A DNA stretch of 6,972 nucleotides. Source: an uncultured Desulfobulbaceae bacterium. GTDB lineage: Bacteria > Desulfobacterota > Desulfobulbia > Desulfobulbales > Desulfobulbaceae. How positions within the stretch are numbered: position 1 is the first letter of the stretch; each line of letters starts with the position of its first letter. This document shows positions 6,332-6,972 of the stretch, piece by piece. A program made the translations under genes and the position numbers. The notes beneath the pieces were generated by a model, which saw only the letters and a list, made by a program, of their open reading frames with translations, did no database searches and had not been told where the DNA came from. The DNA lies in assembly GCA_947260045.1 (NCBI GenBank), contig CAMYOP010000146.1:1-6972 (forward strand), read 5' to 3'.

Positions 6332-6972
6332 ATGCGATCTGTTTCCAAAAAAATCCTCATTTCTCTACTGACCTTTTTGATGTTTTTCGCCTGCTTGGCT
6401 TCAACGATTCAGGCAGCATCTGATTCACGTTTTTTTGGTTCATATTGTGGTACATACAGAGAGTCAATCACTGTCTGGGTTCCTCTTTTCCCTCTTCTGC
6501 CAATTCCTGTTTCCAAAACATACCATGTCGATTTTGGGGTTACTGCTCATACCGATTATTTGGAAACCAGAGCGGGAAACGGACTGGTCAATGGCAGTGG
6601 TGAGGTTATCCTTGAAAGCCATACTCTGCCAAGCATTCTTGCCAGTGAATATGGTGCCTCTACTGGCGACAAGAGATCATTTGTCCTTACAGGAATGGTG
6701 ACAACAAGAGGTCATCTGAAAGTATCAGGATTAACGACCAACCAAGAACTCATCCAGGGTTCTGCCAATTTATCCCATGACGGCATGGAGCTCACTGTCA
6801 GGGCACTTGATAAAACCATTGTTCTGAACAAGCTTGCATGTGGTAATACTCCACCTAGAGCCCGTATAACTACAACTGAAAACGATTTCCCCTGGGGCCG
6901 CTTGAATCATCTAAGCGCCAGTCTGGATGATGATGAGCCCGAACCATTTCCAAATGATCGCCTTATCTGGAG
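6332..6972 (+). CDS. Secreted multidomain protein entering a PKD-like domain (3' end beyond window)
   Basis: ATG at 6332 is preceded by AAAGGGAG eight bases upstream; 213 codons are open to the window edge. The N-terminus (MRSVSKKILI, then hydrophobic to about 26) with STIQAAS looks like a signal peptidase I site near 28-29; Cys21 lacks a good lipobox. Residues 33-170 form a module that starts RFFGSYCGTY (Cys39), runs through LVNGSGEVIL, FVLTGMVTTRGHLKV and MELTVRALD, and ends NKLACG (Cys170). This resembles the smaller proteins upstream. From about 174, TPPRARI followed by SASLDDDEP and LIW matches the usual opening of a PKD/Ig-like domain (a PP-A-I strand, an Asp-rich turn, then L-x-W). The protein is therefore likely larger, surface-exposed or secreted, with adhesion or carbohydrate-binding partners possible. 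It lies 29 bases after the preceding gene. Confidence 0.85.
   Translation, partial: MRSVSKKILISLLTFLMFFACLASTIQAASDSRFFGSYCGTYRESITVWVPLFPLLPIPVSKTYHVDFGVTAHTDYLETRAGNGLVNGSGEVILESHTLPSILASEYGASTGDKRSFVLTGMVTTRGHLKVSGLTTNQELIQGSANLSHDGMELTVRALDKTIVLNKLACGNTPPRARITTTENDFPWGRLNHLSASLDDDEPEPFPNDRLIW

Overview
The window looks like a segment of an anaerobic, Gram-negative bacterial chromosome of moderate to low GC. This is inferred from two things: proteins of the oxygen-sensitive 2-hydroxyacyl-CoA dehydratase activator (HgdC/BadF/BcrA) family, and exported proteins with lipoprotein-type signal peptides. A Desulfobacterota-like host would fit, but this is a guess from style; no marker gene is present.

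Left part (minus strand, 1-4346): two adjacent genes of the acyl-CoA dehydratase activase family. The first (4346-3429, GTG start) is a stand-alone BadF/HgdC-type ASKHA ATPase domain of 305 residues. The second (from 3389 and running off the left edge; 1129 residues visible with no internal stop) carries a canonical activase ATPase domain, a cysteine cluster, a DUF2229-type CoA-activase domain and an HgdB-like C-terminal part. Together they match the layout of the long (about 1400-residue) two-ATPase activases I recall from anaerobes, except that a TAA stop separates domain 1 from the rest. The downstream ORF is in the same frame as that stop. A nine-codon ORF with a good Shine-Dalgarno bridges the gap and ends in a TAATG overlap with the second gene. 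The pair should act as an ATP-driven low-potential electron-transfer system.

Middle (4347-4606): a 260-base divergent intergenic region. It holds the ribosome sites of both transcription units, two short perfect inverted repeats, a 6-bp CCGGAA/TTCCGG inverted repeat and only weak promoter candidates.

Right part (plus strand, 4607-6972): a tight cluster of four exported proteins (230, 154, 179 and more than 213 residues). The first three are joined by TAATG stop/start overlaps; the fourth follows 29 bases later with its own strong ribosome site. All have N-terminal export signals and beta-rich bodies. Genes 2 and 3 have clearly related signal peptides, and genes 2, 3 and 4 share a body that lies between an early and a late cysteine. 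The first protein contains an internal tandem repeat, and the fourth enters a PKD-like domain at the window edge. I do not recognise this family. The cluster is the least explained part of the window, and nothing in the sequence ties its function to the activase pair apart from the shared divergent control region.
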